A stretch of DNA of 64,000 nt, from contig JAUXOA010000077.1 of NCBI GenBank assembly GCA_030682475.1, positions 1-64,000 of the forward strand, written 5' to 3'. A program made the position numbers and the translations under genes. Below the pieces are notes generated by a model, which did not search any database, had not been told where the DNA came from, and saw nothing but the letters and a program-made list of their open reading frames with translations. This document shows, one piece after another, positions 17,721-26,982 of this stretch (positions are counted from its first letter, which is position 1; the number at the start of each line of letters is the position of its first letter). This DNA comes from Rhodoferax sp. (GTDB taxonomy: Bacteria; Pseudomonadota; Gammaproteobacteria; Burkholderiales; Burkholderiaceae_C).

Positions 17721-19070
17721 ATGGCACGCGAAGGCAATCTGCAAGCCCCTACCCGTCACCCGATTGACTGGAAGGGGCCGGACTACTACAACGAAGAAGC
17801 CACCCTGCACGAGATGGAGCGCATCTTCGACATTTGCCACGGCTGTCGCCGCTGCGTGAGCCTGTGCGGATCCTTTCCCACGCTGTTCGACCTGGTGGAC
17901 GAGAGCAAGACCCAGGAGGTCGATGGCATCGATAAAAAAGACTATTGGAAGGTGGTCGACCAGTGTTATCTGTGTGACCTGTGCTACATGACCAAGTGCC
18001 CTTACGTGCCGCCGCATGAGTTCAACCTGGATTTTCCGCACACCATGCTGCGTGCCAAGGCCATCAAGTTCAAGAAGGGCGAGGTGGGCCTGGGCGAGAA
18101 GCTGTTGGCCGCCACCGATGTGCATGGTCAGTTCGCCGGAATTCCGATCGTGGTGCAGGTGGTGAACGCGGTGAACAAGACAGCGATAGCGCGCAATCTG
18201 ATGGAGTCCACGCTGGGCGTGGACAAAAATGCCTGGCTGCCCGCGCTGGCCAGCAAAAAATTCCGTTCCGGCACGCCCACGGCCCGCGCTACGGTGGTAA
18301 CTGACGGCGCCAAGACGCCCGGCCAGGTTGCCATTTTTGCCACCTGCTACATCAACTACAACGAGCCCGGCATCGGCCTGGACTTGCTCAAGATACTCGA
18401 CCACAACGAGGTGCCCTATGTGATCGTCGAAAAAGAGAAATGCTGCGGCATGCCCAAGCTCGAACTCGGTGATCTGGAATCCGTCAACGCCAGCAAAGAA
18501 GCCAACATCCCGGTGCTGGCCAGGTACGCGAAGGATGGCTTTGCGATCCTCGCGGCAGTGCCGAGCTGCGCCCTGATGTTCAAGCAGGAAATCCCGCTGA
18601 TGTACCCGGACGAGGCTGATGTGCAACGGGTCAAGGAGGCGGTGTGGGACCCGTTCGAGTACCTGATGCAGCGCAAGCGCGACGGTCTGCTCAAGACCGA
18701 TTTCCCGGTGCCGCTGGGCAATGTGAGTTACCAGATTCCGTGTCACGGCCGGGTCCAGAACATTGGCAAGAAGACCGAAGAGATGCTCAAGATGATTCCC
18801 GGCACCACGGTCAACACCTTTGAGCGTTGCTCGGGCCACGCTGGCACCTTTGGCGTCAAGAAGGCAAGCCATCAGCAGGCGATGAAGATCGGCAAGCCGC
18901 TGTTCAAAGCCATGGCCAGCATGAAAGATGGCGTCAAGCCTGACTTCATCAGCTCGGACTGTCCGCTGGGGGGTCACCACATTGCCCAGGGTTTTGAAGT
19001 CAATGGTTTGGGCGCGCCTGAGTTGCAGCATCCGCTGTCGCTGGTTGCCAGGGCCTACGGATTGAAGTGA
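17721..19070 (+). CDS. GlpC/HdrD-like iron-sulfur protein with two CCG domains
   Basis: A 449-residue cytoplasmic electron carrier related to GlpC and to heterodisulfide reductase D-type subunits. Two ferredoxin-type 4Fe-4S motifs lie near the N-terminus (CHGCRRCVSLC, then CYLCDLCYMTKCP). Two cysteine-rich CCG-type regions follow, KEKCCGMPKLE and IPCHGRVQNIG...CSGHAGTFG. It is the middle member of the rubrerythrin/Fe-S/DUF3501 set and is a reasonable electron donor for the rubrerythrin, which lacks its own rubredoxin domain. That role is inference; glycerol-3-phosphate dehydrogenase subunits are not nearby, so the glpC name is not used. Confidence 0.85.
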   Translation: MAREGNLQAPTRHPIDWKGPDYYNEEATLHEMERIFDICHGCRRCVSLCGSFPTLFDLVDESKTQEVDGIDKKDYWKVVDQCYLCDLCYMTKCPYVPPHEFNLDFPHTMLRAKAIKFKKGEVGLGEKLLAATDVHGQFAGIPIVVQVVNAVNKTAIARNLMESTLGVDKNAWLPALASKKFRSGTPTARATVVTDGAKTPGQVAIFATCYINYNEPGIGLDLLKILDHNEVPYVIVEKEKCCGMPKLELGDLESVNASKEANIPVLARYAKDGFAILAAVPSCALMFKQEIPLMYPDEADVQRVKEAVWDPFEYLMQRKRDGLLKTDFPVPLGNVSYQIPCHGRVQNIGKKTEEMLKMIPGTTVNTFERCSGHAGTFGVKKASHQQAMKIGKPLFKAMASMKDGVKPDFISSDCPLGGHHIAQGFEVNGLGAPELQHPLSLVARAYGLK

Positions 19071-19190
19071 AGATGACGTCAGGGCATGGGGTGAGAACAG
19101 CCCAAAAAGCACGCCTGAGCGTGCAATCATTTGGTCTATTCCCACCCCATGCCCGGCCAGAGAAAATTATTGTTGAATCTTGGAATTGAA

Positions 19191-19781
19191 ATGCAAATTA
19201 CCGGCCACATCACCCCCGACAGCCTCATGACGCTGGAGGCCTACACCAAGTACCGCAAGGCCCACAAGCTTTCCATCATGGCGCAGCGCAAGTTGCGCAG
19301 CGTGCGCCTGGGCGAGCACATCAACCTGCAGTTCGAGAGCGAGACCACCATTCGCTACCAGATTCAGGAGATGCTGCGCATCGAGAAAATATTTGAAGAA
19401 GACGGCATCCTGCAGGAAATCGAAGTCTATGCGCCGCTGGTGCCCGATGGCAGCAACTGGAAAGCCACGATGCTGATCGAATACCCGGATGAGAACGAGC
19501 GCAAGCGCGAGCTGGCCCGTCTGATCGGCGTCGAAGACCGTCTGTTTATCGAGGTCGAAGGTCATTCCCGTGTGTATGCGATTGCCGACGAAGATATGGA
19601 GCGCGAGAACGACGAAAAAACTTCCGCCGTGCATTTTGTGCGCTTTGAGCTGACCCCCCTTATGTGTGCGGCGGTCAAGGCCGGTGCCGGCGTCAAACTC
19701 GGCTGTGACCATACCCACTACCCGGCGCACACGGTGGTTGCGCTTGAAACACTGGCTTCGCTGGCGGGTGATCTGAAATAG
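19191..19781 (+). CDS. DUF3501 family protein
   Basis: A 196-residue soluble protein of the DUF3501 family, whose function is unknown. The start MQITGHITPDSLMTLEAYTKYRKAHK and RKLRSVRLGEHINLQFESETTIRYQIQEMLRIEKIFEE are characteristic, and the C-terminus ends in a conserved H-Y-P segment (GCDHTHYPAHT). It is almost always found with a rubrerythrin and an Fe-S protein like those upstream, suggesting a joint role in peroxide defence. The frame is open from 19131, but the conserved sequence starts at the ATG at 19191. It is followed by a hairpin with a T-run that probably terminates the operon. Confidence 0.88.
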   Translation: MQITGHITPDSLMTLEAYTKYRKAHKLSIMAQRKLRSVRLGEHINLQFESETTIRYQIQEMLRIEKIFEEDGILQEIEVYAPLVPDGSNWKATMLIEYPDENERKRELARLIGVEDRLFIEVEGHSRVYAIADEDMERENDEKTSAVHFVRFELTPLMCAAVKAGAGVKLGCDHTHYPAHTVVALETLASLAGDLK

Positions 19782-19815
19782 CCGGGTTCCCGGTAGTCGC
19801 CGCTTTCACGATAAT

Positions 19816-19945
19816 AAAGGCTTCATCATGAACCCAGATTGTCCATTAGCACCGTTCGCCCTGAGCTTGTCGAAGGGCAGCGAAGGCTTCGACAAGCTCA
19901 GCCCGAACGGAATTTTCCCAACGGACAGTCTGGGATGAAGCCTTT
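19816..19945. repeat. REP-like hairpin nested in a terminator-like palindrome
   Basis: The inner hairpin, 19852-19910, runs from CCGTTCG to CGAACGG, with arms related to the 17564 element. The outer arms, 19816-19847 and 19920-19945, share AAAGGCTTCATC and CAGA-TGTCC. The right outer arm is followed by CCTTTTTTCG, so the outer palindrome looks like the Rho-independent terminator of the DUF3501 operon, with the REP-like unit inserted in its loop. Confidence 0.7.
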
Positions 19946-19959
19946 TTTCGTTTTATCCC

Positions 19960-20739
19960 ATGCTGTTCCTTCTTTCTCCCGCCAAATCGCTCGACTTTGA
20001 AACCCCAGCGGGGGATGTGCCGCACACCCAGCCGCAGTTCGTGAAACAGTCCACACAACTGATCAATCTGTTGCGACAAAATTCGCCGCAACAGATTGCC
20101 GAGCTGATGTCCCTGAGCGACGCGCTGTCCGGCCTGAACGTGGCACGCTACCAGGCCTGGCGCCCCAAATTCACGGCGAAAAACGCCAAGCAGGCGGTGC
20201 TGGCCTTCAATGGCGATGTGTATGAAGGGCTGGACGCCAAGACCCTCAAACCAGACGATCTGGCCTGGATGCAAGACCATGTCTGCATTTTGAGTGGCCT
20301 GTACGGCGTGCTGCGGCCGCTGGACTGGATGCAGCCCTACCGCTTGGAGATGGGCGCCAAATTGGGCAACGCGCAAGGCAAGAACCTGTACCAGTTCTGG
20401 GGCTCGCAGATTGCGACTTATTTGAACCAGCGTTTGCAGCGTGAGGTCTCGCCGGTGGTGGTGAACCTGGCCTCGCAAGAGTACTTTAAGGCGGTGGACG
20501 GCAAGACGCTCAAGGCCCGTGTCGTGCAGTGCGTGTTTGAGGAATATCGAGGCGGCCAGTACAAGATTATCAGCTTCATGGCCAAGCGTGCGCGCGGGTT
20601 GATGGCGCGCTATGCGGCGACGCAGCGGCTGATGACACCGCATCAACTAGAAGGCTTTCACGATGAAGGCTACGCGTTTGACGCGCAAGCCTCCCAGCCG
20701 GAGCGGCTGGTATTTCGCCGCAAGGCTGTCGCAGCATGA
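19960..20739 (+). CDS. yaaA: Peroxide stress protein YaaA
   Basis: A 259-residue member of the YaaA/UPF0246 family, which lowers intracellular free iron and DNA damage during peroxide stress. The start [16 protein letters not shown] and the segments [42 protein letters not shown] and [11 protein letters not shown] are near-diagnostic. Length is normal. It lies just after the rubrerythrin trio, making a local oxidative-stress neighbourhood, though it is probably transcribed separately after the terminator-like palindrome. Its stop overlaps the queF start by four bases, so the two are coupled. Confidence 0.95.
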   Translation: MLFLLSPAKSLDFETPAGDVPHTQPQFVKQSTQLINLLRQNSPQQIAELMSLSDALSGLNVARYQAWRPKFTAKNAKQAVLAFNGDVYEGLDAKTLKPDDLAWMQDHVCILSGLYGVLRPLDWMQPYRLEMGAKLGNAQGKNLYQFWGSQIATYLNQRLQREVSPVVVNLASQEYFKAVDGKTLKARVVQCVFEEYRGGQYKIISFMAKRARGLMARYAATQRLMTPHQLEGFHDEGYAFDAQASQPERLVFRRKAVAA

Positions 20740-21605
20740 ACCAGCCTGAAGACTCCCTGCTCGGCAAGGCTGCACCGTACATCGACCAGTACGATGCCAG
20801 CCTGTTGTTCCCGATTGCGCGTGCGGCCAAGCGCGCCGAGATCGGGATTGCCGGCGTGGCGCCTTTTTTTGGCGCCGATATATGGACCGTGTTTGAGTTG
20901 AGTTGGCTAGGGCCCCGTGGCAAGCCGCAGGTGGCGCTGGCGCACATCACCGTACCGTGCGAATCACCCAACATCATCGAGAGCAAGTCGTTGAAACTCT
21001 ACCTCAACAGTTTCAACAACACCCGCTTGGCCGATGTCGATGAGCTTAAAACCCGCCTGCGGACGGACCTGAGTGAAGCTCTGTGGCGCGATGCGTCGCG
21101 TGAACCTTCGGGCAGTGGCCCGGCCCCGGCTTCGATGGGCGTGAAAATCTTGTTGCCCGAGCACTTTGACCGCGAATCGGTCCATGAACAGGGTGGCCTG
21201 AGTCTGGACCGGCTGGATGTGGAGTGCAGCCGTTACACCCCGGCGCCTGATCTGCTGCGCGTGCTGGCGGACGAAGTGCCGGTGACCGAAGTGCTGACCA
21301 GCAACTTGCTCAAAAGCAATTGCCTGGTGACCGGCCAGCCGGACTGGGGCAGCGTGCAGATCAGCTACACGGGCGCGCCGATCGACCAGGCGGGCTTGCT
21401 GCAATACCTGGTGAGTTTTCGTAATCACAATGAATTTCACGAGCAATGTGTGGAACGCATTTTCATGAACATCTGGACGCGCTGCAAGCCGCTCAAACTG
21501 ACGGTCTATGCGCGTTATACGCGCCGTGGTGGCCTCGACATCAACCCGTTTCGCACCAGTTATCCGCAGGCGCTGCCCCCCAACACCCGCACTGCCCGGC
21601 AGTAG
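20736..21605 (+). CDS. queF: NADPH-dependent preQ0 reductase QueF
   Basis: QueF reduces 7-cyano-7-deazaguanine (preQ0) to preQ1 in queuosine biosynthesis. The 289-residue length matches the long, bimodular (E. coli-type) QueF. The substrate-binding [16 protein letters not shown] motif lies in the first half, and the second half has the catalytic cysteine in [18 protein letters not shown] and [14 protein letters not shown]. The C-terminus [16 protein letters not shown] is also conserved. It overlaps the yaaA stop by four bases. No preQ1 riboswitch is visible upstream, as expected for a gene in second position. Confidence 0.95.
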   Translation: MNQPEDSLLGKAAPYIDQYDASLLFPIARAAKRAEIGIAGVAPFFGADIWTVFELSWLGPRGKPQVALAHITVPCESPNIIESKSLKLYLNSFNNTRLADVDELKTRLRTDLSEALWRDASREPSGSGPAPASMGVKILLPEHFDRESVHEQGGLSLDRLDVECSRYTPAPDLLRVLADEVPVTEVLTSNLLKSNCLVTGQPDWGSVQISYTGAPIDQAGLLQYLVSFRNHNEFHEQCVERIFMNIWTRCKPLKLTVYARYTRRGGLDINPFRTSYPQALPPNTRTARQ

Positions 21606-21666
21606 TTGCAGGCGCTGCCTGAATTCCGGCGGACGCCAATCGCACCCGGCTTGCGTACGGAGCAGC

Positions 21667-22953
21667 TTAAAAGAGTTGACTGATTTTTGTCGCTAAATCA
21701 GTAGCTGATGACGCAGATAATTTGGAGGTTGATGGCCTATTTTCTTCACAGGTTTCGGTGCCGCCGGCCTTGACCAGCGTGCCCACACGCACCCCCAGCA
21801 AGCGCAGGCGCTGGTCCAGCGGCACGCGCTTGAGGCAAAGTCCGGCCGTGTGGCGAATGGTTTGGGCATCGGCGGTGTAAATGTCCAGCGTCTGGTCGCG
21901 CGTCACGCTTTTAAAGTCGTCGTAGCGCAGCTTGATGCCTATAGTCTTGCCGACATAGCCTTTACGCTGCAGGTCGGCGGCGACTTGGCTGCACAGTCGG
22001 GTGAAGATGGTGCCCAGTTCGACTTTGTCGCGCACGGCGTGCAGGTCACGCTCAAACGTGGTCTCACGGCTCACGCAGACGGGTTCACTCTCAAGCACCA
22101 CCGGGCGCTGGTCGCGGCCATGGGCGGCGTCCCACATCCAGGCGCCGGTCTTTTTACCGAAGTGTTGCACCAGCCAGGGCAGTTCCCTCGCAGCGAGCTG
22201 GCCGATGGTTTCAATACCCAGACCCTGGAGTTTTTCATCGGCCTTGGGGCCAATGCCGTTGATCTTGCGACACGCCAGCGGCCAGATTTTGCCCTGCAAG
22301 TCGCCCTCAAAAATGATGGATATGCCGTTCGGTTTGTTGAATTCACTGGCCATTTTGGCCAGCAACTTATTGGGTGCCACGCCCACTGAACAGGTCAACC
22401 CGGTCTGGTCAAAAATGGCTTTCTGGACCAACCGCGCCAGCACCCGTCCGCCCTCGCGCTGGCCACCGGGTACCTCGGTAAAGTCAATGTAGACCTCATC
22501 GACGCCCCGGTCTTCCATGAGCGGTGCGATGTCGGCGATGATGGCTTTGAAGGCGTGCGAGTATTTGCGGTATTGATTGAAGTCCACCGGCAACAATATC
22601 GCCTGCGGGCACAGTTTGGCCGCTTTCATCAGACCCAGCGCCGAGCCCACGCCAAACTGACGGGCCGCGTAGGTGGCGGTGGTGATCACGCCACGACCGG
22701 TATAGCCTTTGAGCCGGTGGAAGGCGTCCAGTGGAATATCGGCCAGGGTGTGCCCTGCATAGGTCTGGCGCAGCGTTTCGTCTTCAGCGCGCCGGCCACC
22801 GCCAATCACCACCGGCAAACCTTTGAGCTGCGGGTAGCGCAGCAACTCGACTGACGCATAAAAGGCGTCCATGTCAAGGTGGGCGATGCGGCGTCGCACG
22901 CCGCCTGGATGCTCATTCATGGGGTATTGGGGAGCCAGGAAACCTCGTACCAT
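21667..22953 (-). CDS. dinB: DNA polymerase IV (Y-family)
   Basis: An error-prone translesion polymerase of about 428 residues. The catalytic palm shows AHLDMDAFYASVE, with the metal-binding aspartate, and DRGVDEVYIDFTEV. The helix-hairpin-helix region is CRKINGIGPKADEKLQGLG, and the little-finger domain follows (VGKTIGIKLRYDDFKSVTRDQTL). A GAGGAG site 9 bases before the ATG at 22953 supports that start; the alternative at 22920 begins nearer the conserved part. A C-terminal tail of about 30 residues after VGTLVK is poorly conserved. The gene is divergent from the spermidine synthase-like gene with only 32 bases between, and I see no clear LexA box. Confidence 0.93.
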   Translation of the reverse strand: MVRGFLAPQYPMNEHPGGVRRRIAHLDMDAFYASVELLRYPQLKGLPVVIGGGRRAEDETLRQTYAGHTLADIPLDAFHRLKGYTGRGVITTATYAARQFGVGSALGLMKAAKLCPQAILLPVDFNQYRKYSHAFKAIIADIAPLMEDRGVDEVYIDFTEVPGGQREGGRVLARLVQKAIFDQTGLTCSVGVAPNKLLAKMASEFNKPNGISIIFEGDLQGKIWPLACRKINGIGPKADEKLQGLGIETIGQLAARELPWLVQHFGKKTGAWMWDAAHGRDQRPVVLESEPVCVSRETTFERDLHAVRDKVELGTIFTRLCSQVAADLQRKGYVGKTIGIKLRYDDFKSVTRDQTLDIYTADAQTIRHTAGLCLKRVPLDQRLRLLGVRVGTLVKAGGTETCEENRPSTSKLSASSATDLATKISQLF

Positions 22954-22985
22954 ACCCCCATTCTCCTCGTCTCCATGGATCGTCG

Positions 22986-24587
22986 ATGCCAAGTCAAGTT
23001 CACCCCAGCCCTGTGCCAAGTCAATGGTTGCGCTCCTACCTGCTGCTGACGGCCGGTCTTTGTGGCGCCATCGTGATGGTGGTCGAAGTGCTTGGATCGC
23101 GCGTCATTGGCCCATTTTTCGGTGTTTCCCTGTTTGTCTGGACCTCGCTCATCACGGTGACCCTGGTGGCGCTGGCGCTGGGCTATGCCTTCGGCGGCCG
23201 TTTGGCCGACCGTACCGAGTCGCCCGCCCTGCTGTATGCCATTGTGCTGGCGGCCGGTTTGTGTGTGTTGGCGGTCCCGCTGCTGCAAGCCGTGGTGCTC
23301 AAGGCCTGTGTTGGTTTGGGCTTGCGTCTGGGCTCGCTGCTTGCCTCGGCCGTGCTGTTCGGGCCGGCGCTGTTCCTTTTGGGCTGCGTCTCGCCGCTGC
23401 TGGTTCGCCTGCTGGCCAATGAAATGAAAAGCCTGGGACGCACGGTCGGCGGACTGTATGCCTTATCAACTGCCGGCAGCTTTGTCGGCACCGTCGCCAC
23501 CGGCTTTTTCCTGATTGGGGTGCTGGGCGTGAGCCGGATCTTCCTGCTGTCCGGCGCGCTGCTGTGCGCGCTCGCGGCCACCTATTTTTTCGCGTTCCGG
23601 CGTCAAAGATTACTGGGCTTGGTTGCCATGCTGTTGCCGCTTGGCCTGTTTCTGATACCGTCAGACGCGCTGCCATCCAAAATACTGGTCGATGGCACGC
23701 GCGCCACTGTCATTGAAAAACGCGACAGCTTTTACGGCAACCTGCGAGTGGTGGACTACCAGGCGGGCGAGCGCCATACCCGTGAACTGGCGATCGATGG
23801 ACTGATTCAGGGTGGCGGCGACGTAGCGACCGGTCTGTCGGTCTACGAGTACCCTTACCCCATGCAATTTCTGCCCGTCGCCCTGCACCCGGACGGGCGC
23901 AGCAGTTTGGTCATTGGACTCGGTGCCGGGTTCATTGCACGCTGGTACGCTGCGCGCGGCATTGAAACGGAAGTGGTTGACATCGATCCAGCGGTGGTCG
24001 ATCTGGCACGCAAGCACTTCAATTTTCCAGCAACCATCCCAGTGCATATCGAGGATGCGCGGCACTTTCTGGCCCAGAGCAAGAAAAGTTTTGACTACAT
24101 CGTGCTCGACGTCTTCAACGGCGACACTACGCCCGGCCACCTGCTCAGTGTCGAAGCCATGCGGCTGCTGGCGCAGCGCCTCAAGCCACAGGGCGTGTTG
24201 GCGATCAATCTGATCGGCAGTCTTCGGCGCGAGAATTTCATGACGGCCTCCGTGATCCATACACTGCAAACGGTGTTCGACCAGGTGCAGATCATCCCGC
24301 TGATCCGGGACGTGGCCCAGCAGCAAAGCGGGAACCTGGTCGTGCTGGCCTACCGCGGGGCCCAGCGCAGTTCTAATAGTGCCGCCTACGCGCAGGAGCC
24401 GGTCCATCCGATGGCCCGCGACTTGGTCACCCACGCCTTGCAAAAACGATTCAGTTTCCCCGTCGACACCCCGGCGATGCTGCTGACCGACGATTTCAAT
24501 CCGATTGACCTGCGCGACCTGTGGATGAAGGAGGAGGTTCGCAGCAACATCCTGGAGACGACCGACCTTGACATTTTGTTGGGTTAA
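22986..24587 (+). CDS. Membrane-anchored spermidine synthase-like protein
   Basis: A 533-residue fusion of an N-terminal membrane domain (about seven or eight hydrophobic segments up to residue 220) and a C-terminal spermidine-synthase-type methyltransferase-fold domain. The nucleotide-binding part is VIGLGAGFIARWYAARGIETEVVDIDP and the DARHFL/DYIVLDVFNGDTTPGHL segment matches the family. Such fused proteins are widespread, and their aminopropyltransferase activity is usually unproven. The gene ends in a four-base overlap with the convergent cytochrome gene, and marks the left boundary of the cytochrome locus. Confidence 0.85.
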   Translation: MPSQVHPSPVPSQWLRSYLLLTAGLCGAIVMVVEVLGSRVIGPFFGVSLFVWTSLITVTLVALALGYAFGGRLADRTESPALLYAIVLAAGLCVLAVPLLQAVVLKACVGLGLRLGSLLASAVLFGPALFLLGCVSPLLVRLLANEMKSLGRTVGGLYALSTAGSFVGTVATGFFLIGVLGVSRIFLLSGALLCALAATYFFAFRRQRLLGLVAMLLPLGLFLIPSDALPSKILVDGTRATVIEKRDSFYGNLRVVDYQAGERHTRELAIDGLIQGGGDVATGLSVYEYPYPMQFLPVALHPDGRSSLVIGLGAGFIARWYAARGIETEVVDIDPAVVDLARKHFNFPATIPVHIEDARHFLAQSKKSFDYIVLDVFNGDTTPGHLLSVEAMRLLAQRLKPQGVLAINLIGSLRRENFMTASVIHTLQTVFDQVQIIPLIRDVAQQQSGNLVVLAYRGAQRSSNSAAYAQEPVHPMARDLVTHALQKRFSFPVDTPAMLLTDDFNPIDLRDLWMKEEVRSNILETTDLDILLG

Positions 24588-25654
24588 GGCCTGTGGCCGG
24601 TGGTCGATGGTCCCGTCGCCAACGGATGAAAGGCCCGCGCGATGTAGGCGATGACGGCTTGAATATCCGGTTCCGGCAACACCGATTTCCAGGCCGGCAT
24701 CGAGGTCTCGGGCAAGCCATCCCGAATCACGACGGCCAGACGCTCGCGCGTCATGCCGGACATGAAGGCCGCCTGGGTTAAATCACGTGGGTGCGGCTCC
24801 AGGAAGCTGCCGATCCAGTTGCGCCCGGTGCCGTCAGCAGCATGACAAAACGCGCAATTCTGCTGGTAGAGCGCTTCGCCACGTTGTTCCTGCTTTGACA
24901 AGCCTGCAAGCTGCGGCACTTTGTCATGCAGAGCATAGGGTGTGGCGCTCGTGATGGCGTCCACTTTGGGCCCATCGCCCGGTGAAGCACGGCCAGGCGA
25001 AGCGTAATTGTCGCCCGGTGAAAATCCGTTGCGTGGATACGAAAGCGGGCGCAAGTCCCAGGGTGCACCCGGTTCACTCACTTTTGAGCGGTCATGGCAA
25101 CTGACGCAGCTTGCCATGTACAAGCGCCGACCGGCTCTTTGCTCCGGCGTCATTTGTTCGACTGGGGCGTCGATCGCGATTATTCCAGTCGCAAACGGGA
25201 AGGCAGCAGCGTAGCGTTGGTGATCCGGCCAGCCATTTTCTGGTGTGTGGTAGCGCGTGTTGGTCGCTTTGTCAACCATGAATTCCTGGCGTACGAAGTC
25301 TGTCACGGCCGCTATTTCGTTCGGCTGCAATATCCCTTTGAAACCCAGCATGGCGGTGCCGGTGCGCCCGTTTGTGACGGCGTCCAGCATTTTCTCCCGG
25401 CTTATTTGCTCGACTGAAGTGGCGATGAAATCGCGCGGACGCGGAGCGAGGTAAGTGCTGGCCAGGGTCTGCGCATCGCCTGAATAGCCGTGGCAGAAAT
25501 AGCAGCGGAAATTGTAGATCCGTCGTCCCCACTCATGCTCCGCAGACGCGGCAGAAGGAGCGATCGATATTTGGGGCGCTGGCGCTGTTGGCGGTGGCGG
25601 ATCAGAACACGCCGCCAGCGCCACTACCAGCATCAGTAAACGCAGGCTTCTCAC
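24584..25654 (-). CDS. Triheme c-type cytochrome lipoprotein
   Basis: A 356-residue lipoprotein: the leader ends in ALAAC, giving a lipidated cysteine near residue 16. Three class I-like cytochrome domains carry CYFCH, CVSCH and CAFCH, with domain patterns such as RRIYNFRCYFCHGYSGD and LYQQNCAFCHAADGTG. Met ligands are plausible at NGRTGTAMLGF and ETSMPAW. It probably moves electrons at a membrane surface in the periplasm or outer membrane. It is coupled (ATGA overlap) to the triheme gene upstream, and both follow the sigma-54 promoter candidate at 26918-26934. No catalytic partner domain is visible. Confidence 0.88.
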   Translation of the reverse strand: MRSLRLLMLVVALAACSDPPPPTAPAPQISIAPSAASAEHEWGRRIYNFRCYFCHGYSGDAQTLASTYLAPRPRDFIATSVEQISREKMLDAVTNGRTGTAMLGFKGILQPNEIAAVTDFVRQEFMVDKATNTRYHTPENGWPDHQRYAAAFPFATGIIAIDAPVEQMTPEQRAGRRLYMASCVSCHDRSKVSEPGAPWDLRPLSYPRNGFSPGDNYASPGRASPGDGPKVDAITSATPYALHDKVPQLAGLSKQEQRGEALYQQNCAFCHAADGTGRNWIGSFLEPHPRDLTQAAFMSGMTRERLAVVIRDGLPETSMPAWKSVLPEPDIQAVIAYIARAFHPLATGPSTTGHRP

Positions 25655-26823
25655 TGTTTCGCAGCATTCGCTGACTTCGGGTTGCCTGCGCCTGGCTGGA
25701 TGAAACGTTGAAATACGAATTCGCTGACATTGGCGATTTCCTGCGGACTCAGCACCTTGTTCCAGGCTGGCATATCGGTGCCCAGTTTGCCCTCCGAAAT
25801 CATTTCGAATAGCTCGACACGATTCAACATCTGGCGCGACGCGGGATGCAGAAAATCGCGTGGTTTCGGATTGATGAAATAGGCCCGCGGTCCGCGACCG
25901 TCGCCGGTCTTGCCGTGGCAGGTGGCGCAGTTATCCAGGTAGAAAGCCTCGCCCTTGGCCACGTTGCCTTTCAGGCCACTCGGCATGGGCTCCGACATCT
26001 TGGTCCCGACATGTTTATGAATGTGTCCGGTCGCTGGCTTTGGGGCGCTCGCGGCCATCGCCGTCGTCGCTGCCTTGGGTTCATCCGGCGCCGCCTGACG
26101 CCGGGCATTGCTGATTCCAGAAATGCCATCCGTGCTCGCCATGAAGCCTTCGCGGACGTAATCCACCACGGCGCTGATATCTTCCTGGCTGAGCTGGGTT
26201 TTGAAACCGGCCATCGCCGTGTTCGGGCGTCCAAAGGTGACCGAGGTGATCATGCGTTGTTGCGTCATTACGGCGCTTGCGCCAGGGGCCGTGAAATCGC
26301 GCGGCGGTGGATTCAGGCTGTTTTGTGCGCGGCTGCGGCCATCGCCTTTTTCGCCATGGCAGACCGAGCAATTCTTGCTATATACGATGCGCCCGCGGCT
26401 GCTGTCGGGGTTGGCGGAGGCCGGCATGAAGGTATTGCGCACATAGTCCACGACGGCTTCGATCTCCTTCTGGGTGAGCTGGATTTTCCAGGGCGTCATG
26501 GCGGTGCCGGCGCGGCCGTTTTTCACAGCGTCGATCATGCGCTCGCGCGTCTGTTGGGCGGCAGCCGGCTTTGTGAAATCGAACGGCGGCGGATTCAGGC
26601 TGTTTTGTGCGCGGCTGCGGCCATCGCCTTTGTCGCCGTGGCAGACCGAGCAGTAATTGTGATAAAGGACAGCCGGGCGGATCTCTCCCTTGGACGTGCT
26701 ATGGGAGCCCGCCATTGCCGGCGAAAAGCTGCCCGCGATCCAGAGCAGCAACAGACAGGCGAAGCGACGATAGGCGAGTGGCAGCGGGGTGCGTGCGAGG
26801 GAAAACGGTCTGATTCGGGTCAT
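25651..26823 (-). CDS. Triheme class I cytochrome c with repeated domains
   Basis: A roughly 390-residue exported protein. After the signal peptide, ending near AMA, come three cytochrome c domains with CSVCH, CSVCH and CATCH. The first two are strongly alike (GDKGDGRSRAQNSLNPPP and GEKGDGRSRAQNSLNPPP), evidence of recent internal duplication. Met ligands are likely at GTAMTPW, NTAMAGF and TDMPAW. A His/Pro/Ala-rich linker separates domains two and three. It is the first gene of a two-gene operon with the lipoprotein cytochrome. The open frame extends upstream to 26961, but the signal peptide begins at the ATG at 26823, and the longer version would overlap the sigma-54-type promoter. Confidence 0.88.
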   Translation of the reverse strand: MTRIRPFSLARTPLPLAYRRFACLLLLWIAGSFSPAMAGSHSTSKGEIRPAVLYHNYCSVCHGDKGDGRSRAQNSLNPPPFDFTKPAAAQQTRERMIDAVKNGRAGTAMTPWKIQLTQKEIEAVVDYVRNTFMPASANPDSSRGRIVYSKNCSVCHGEKGDGRSRAQNSLNPPPRDFTAPGASAVMTQQRMITSVTFGRPNTAMAGFKTQLSQEDISAVVDYVREGFMASTDGISGISNARRQAAPDEPKAATTAMAASAPKPATGHIHKHVGTKMSEPMPSGLKGNVAKGEAFYLDNCATCHGKTGDGRGPRAYFINPKPRDFLHPASRQMLNRVELFEMISEGKLGTDMPAWNKVLSPQEIANVSEFVFQRFIQPGAGNPKSANAAKQ

Positions 26824-26917
26824 TTTGATATATAAGCAAGGTTGCGCAAGCGCGATGCATGATGTTACCTCTGCACAATTCCAAAGAAATAGAAGCCGAT
26901 AATGAATACCAAATCTC

Positions 26918-26934
26918 TGCAAGTTTAATGCCAG
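26918..26934 (-). promoter_or_regulatory. Sigma-54 (-24/-12) promoter candidate for the triheme operon
   Basis: Minus strand CTGGCATTAAACTTGCA has GG and GC separated by 10 bases, and TTGCA at the -12 element, an excellent fit to CTGGCAC-N5-TTGCA. Transcription would start about 85 bases before the ATG at 26823. A weak FNR-like sequence (8 of 10) lies at 26952-26965. An NtrC-type activator is encoded in the same locus at 49475. Confidence 0.75.
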
Positions 26935-26982
26935 GTCATGATTTATCCTTGTTATTGCCAATCAAAAGAGCGTGTTTAAACG

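Noticed and set aside
17721-19070. Naming the Fe-S protein GlpC (anaerobic glycerol-3-phosphate dehydrogenase subunit)
   Set aside because: glpA/glpB are absent and the rubrerythrin/DUF3501 context points elsewhere.
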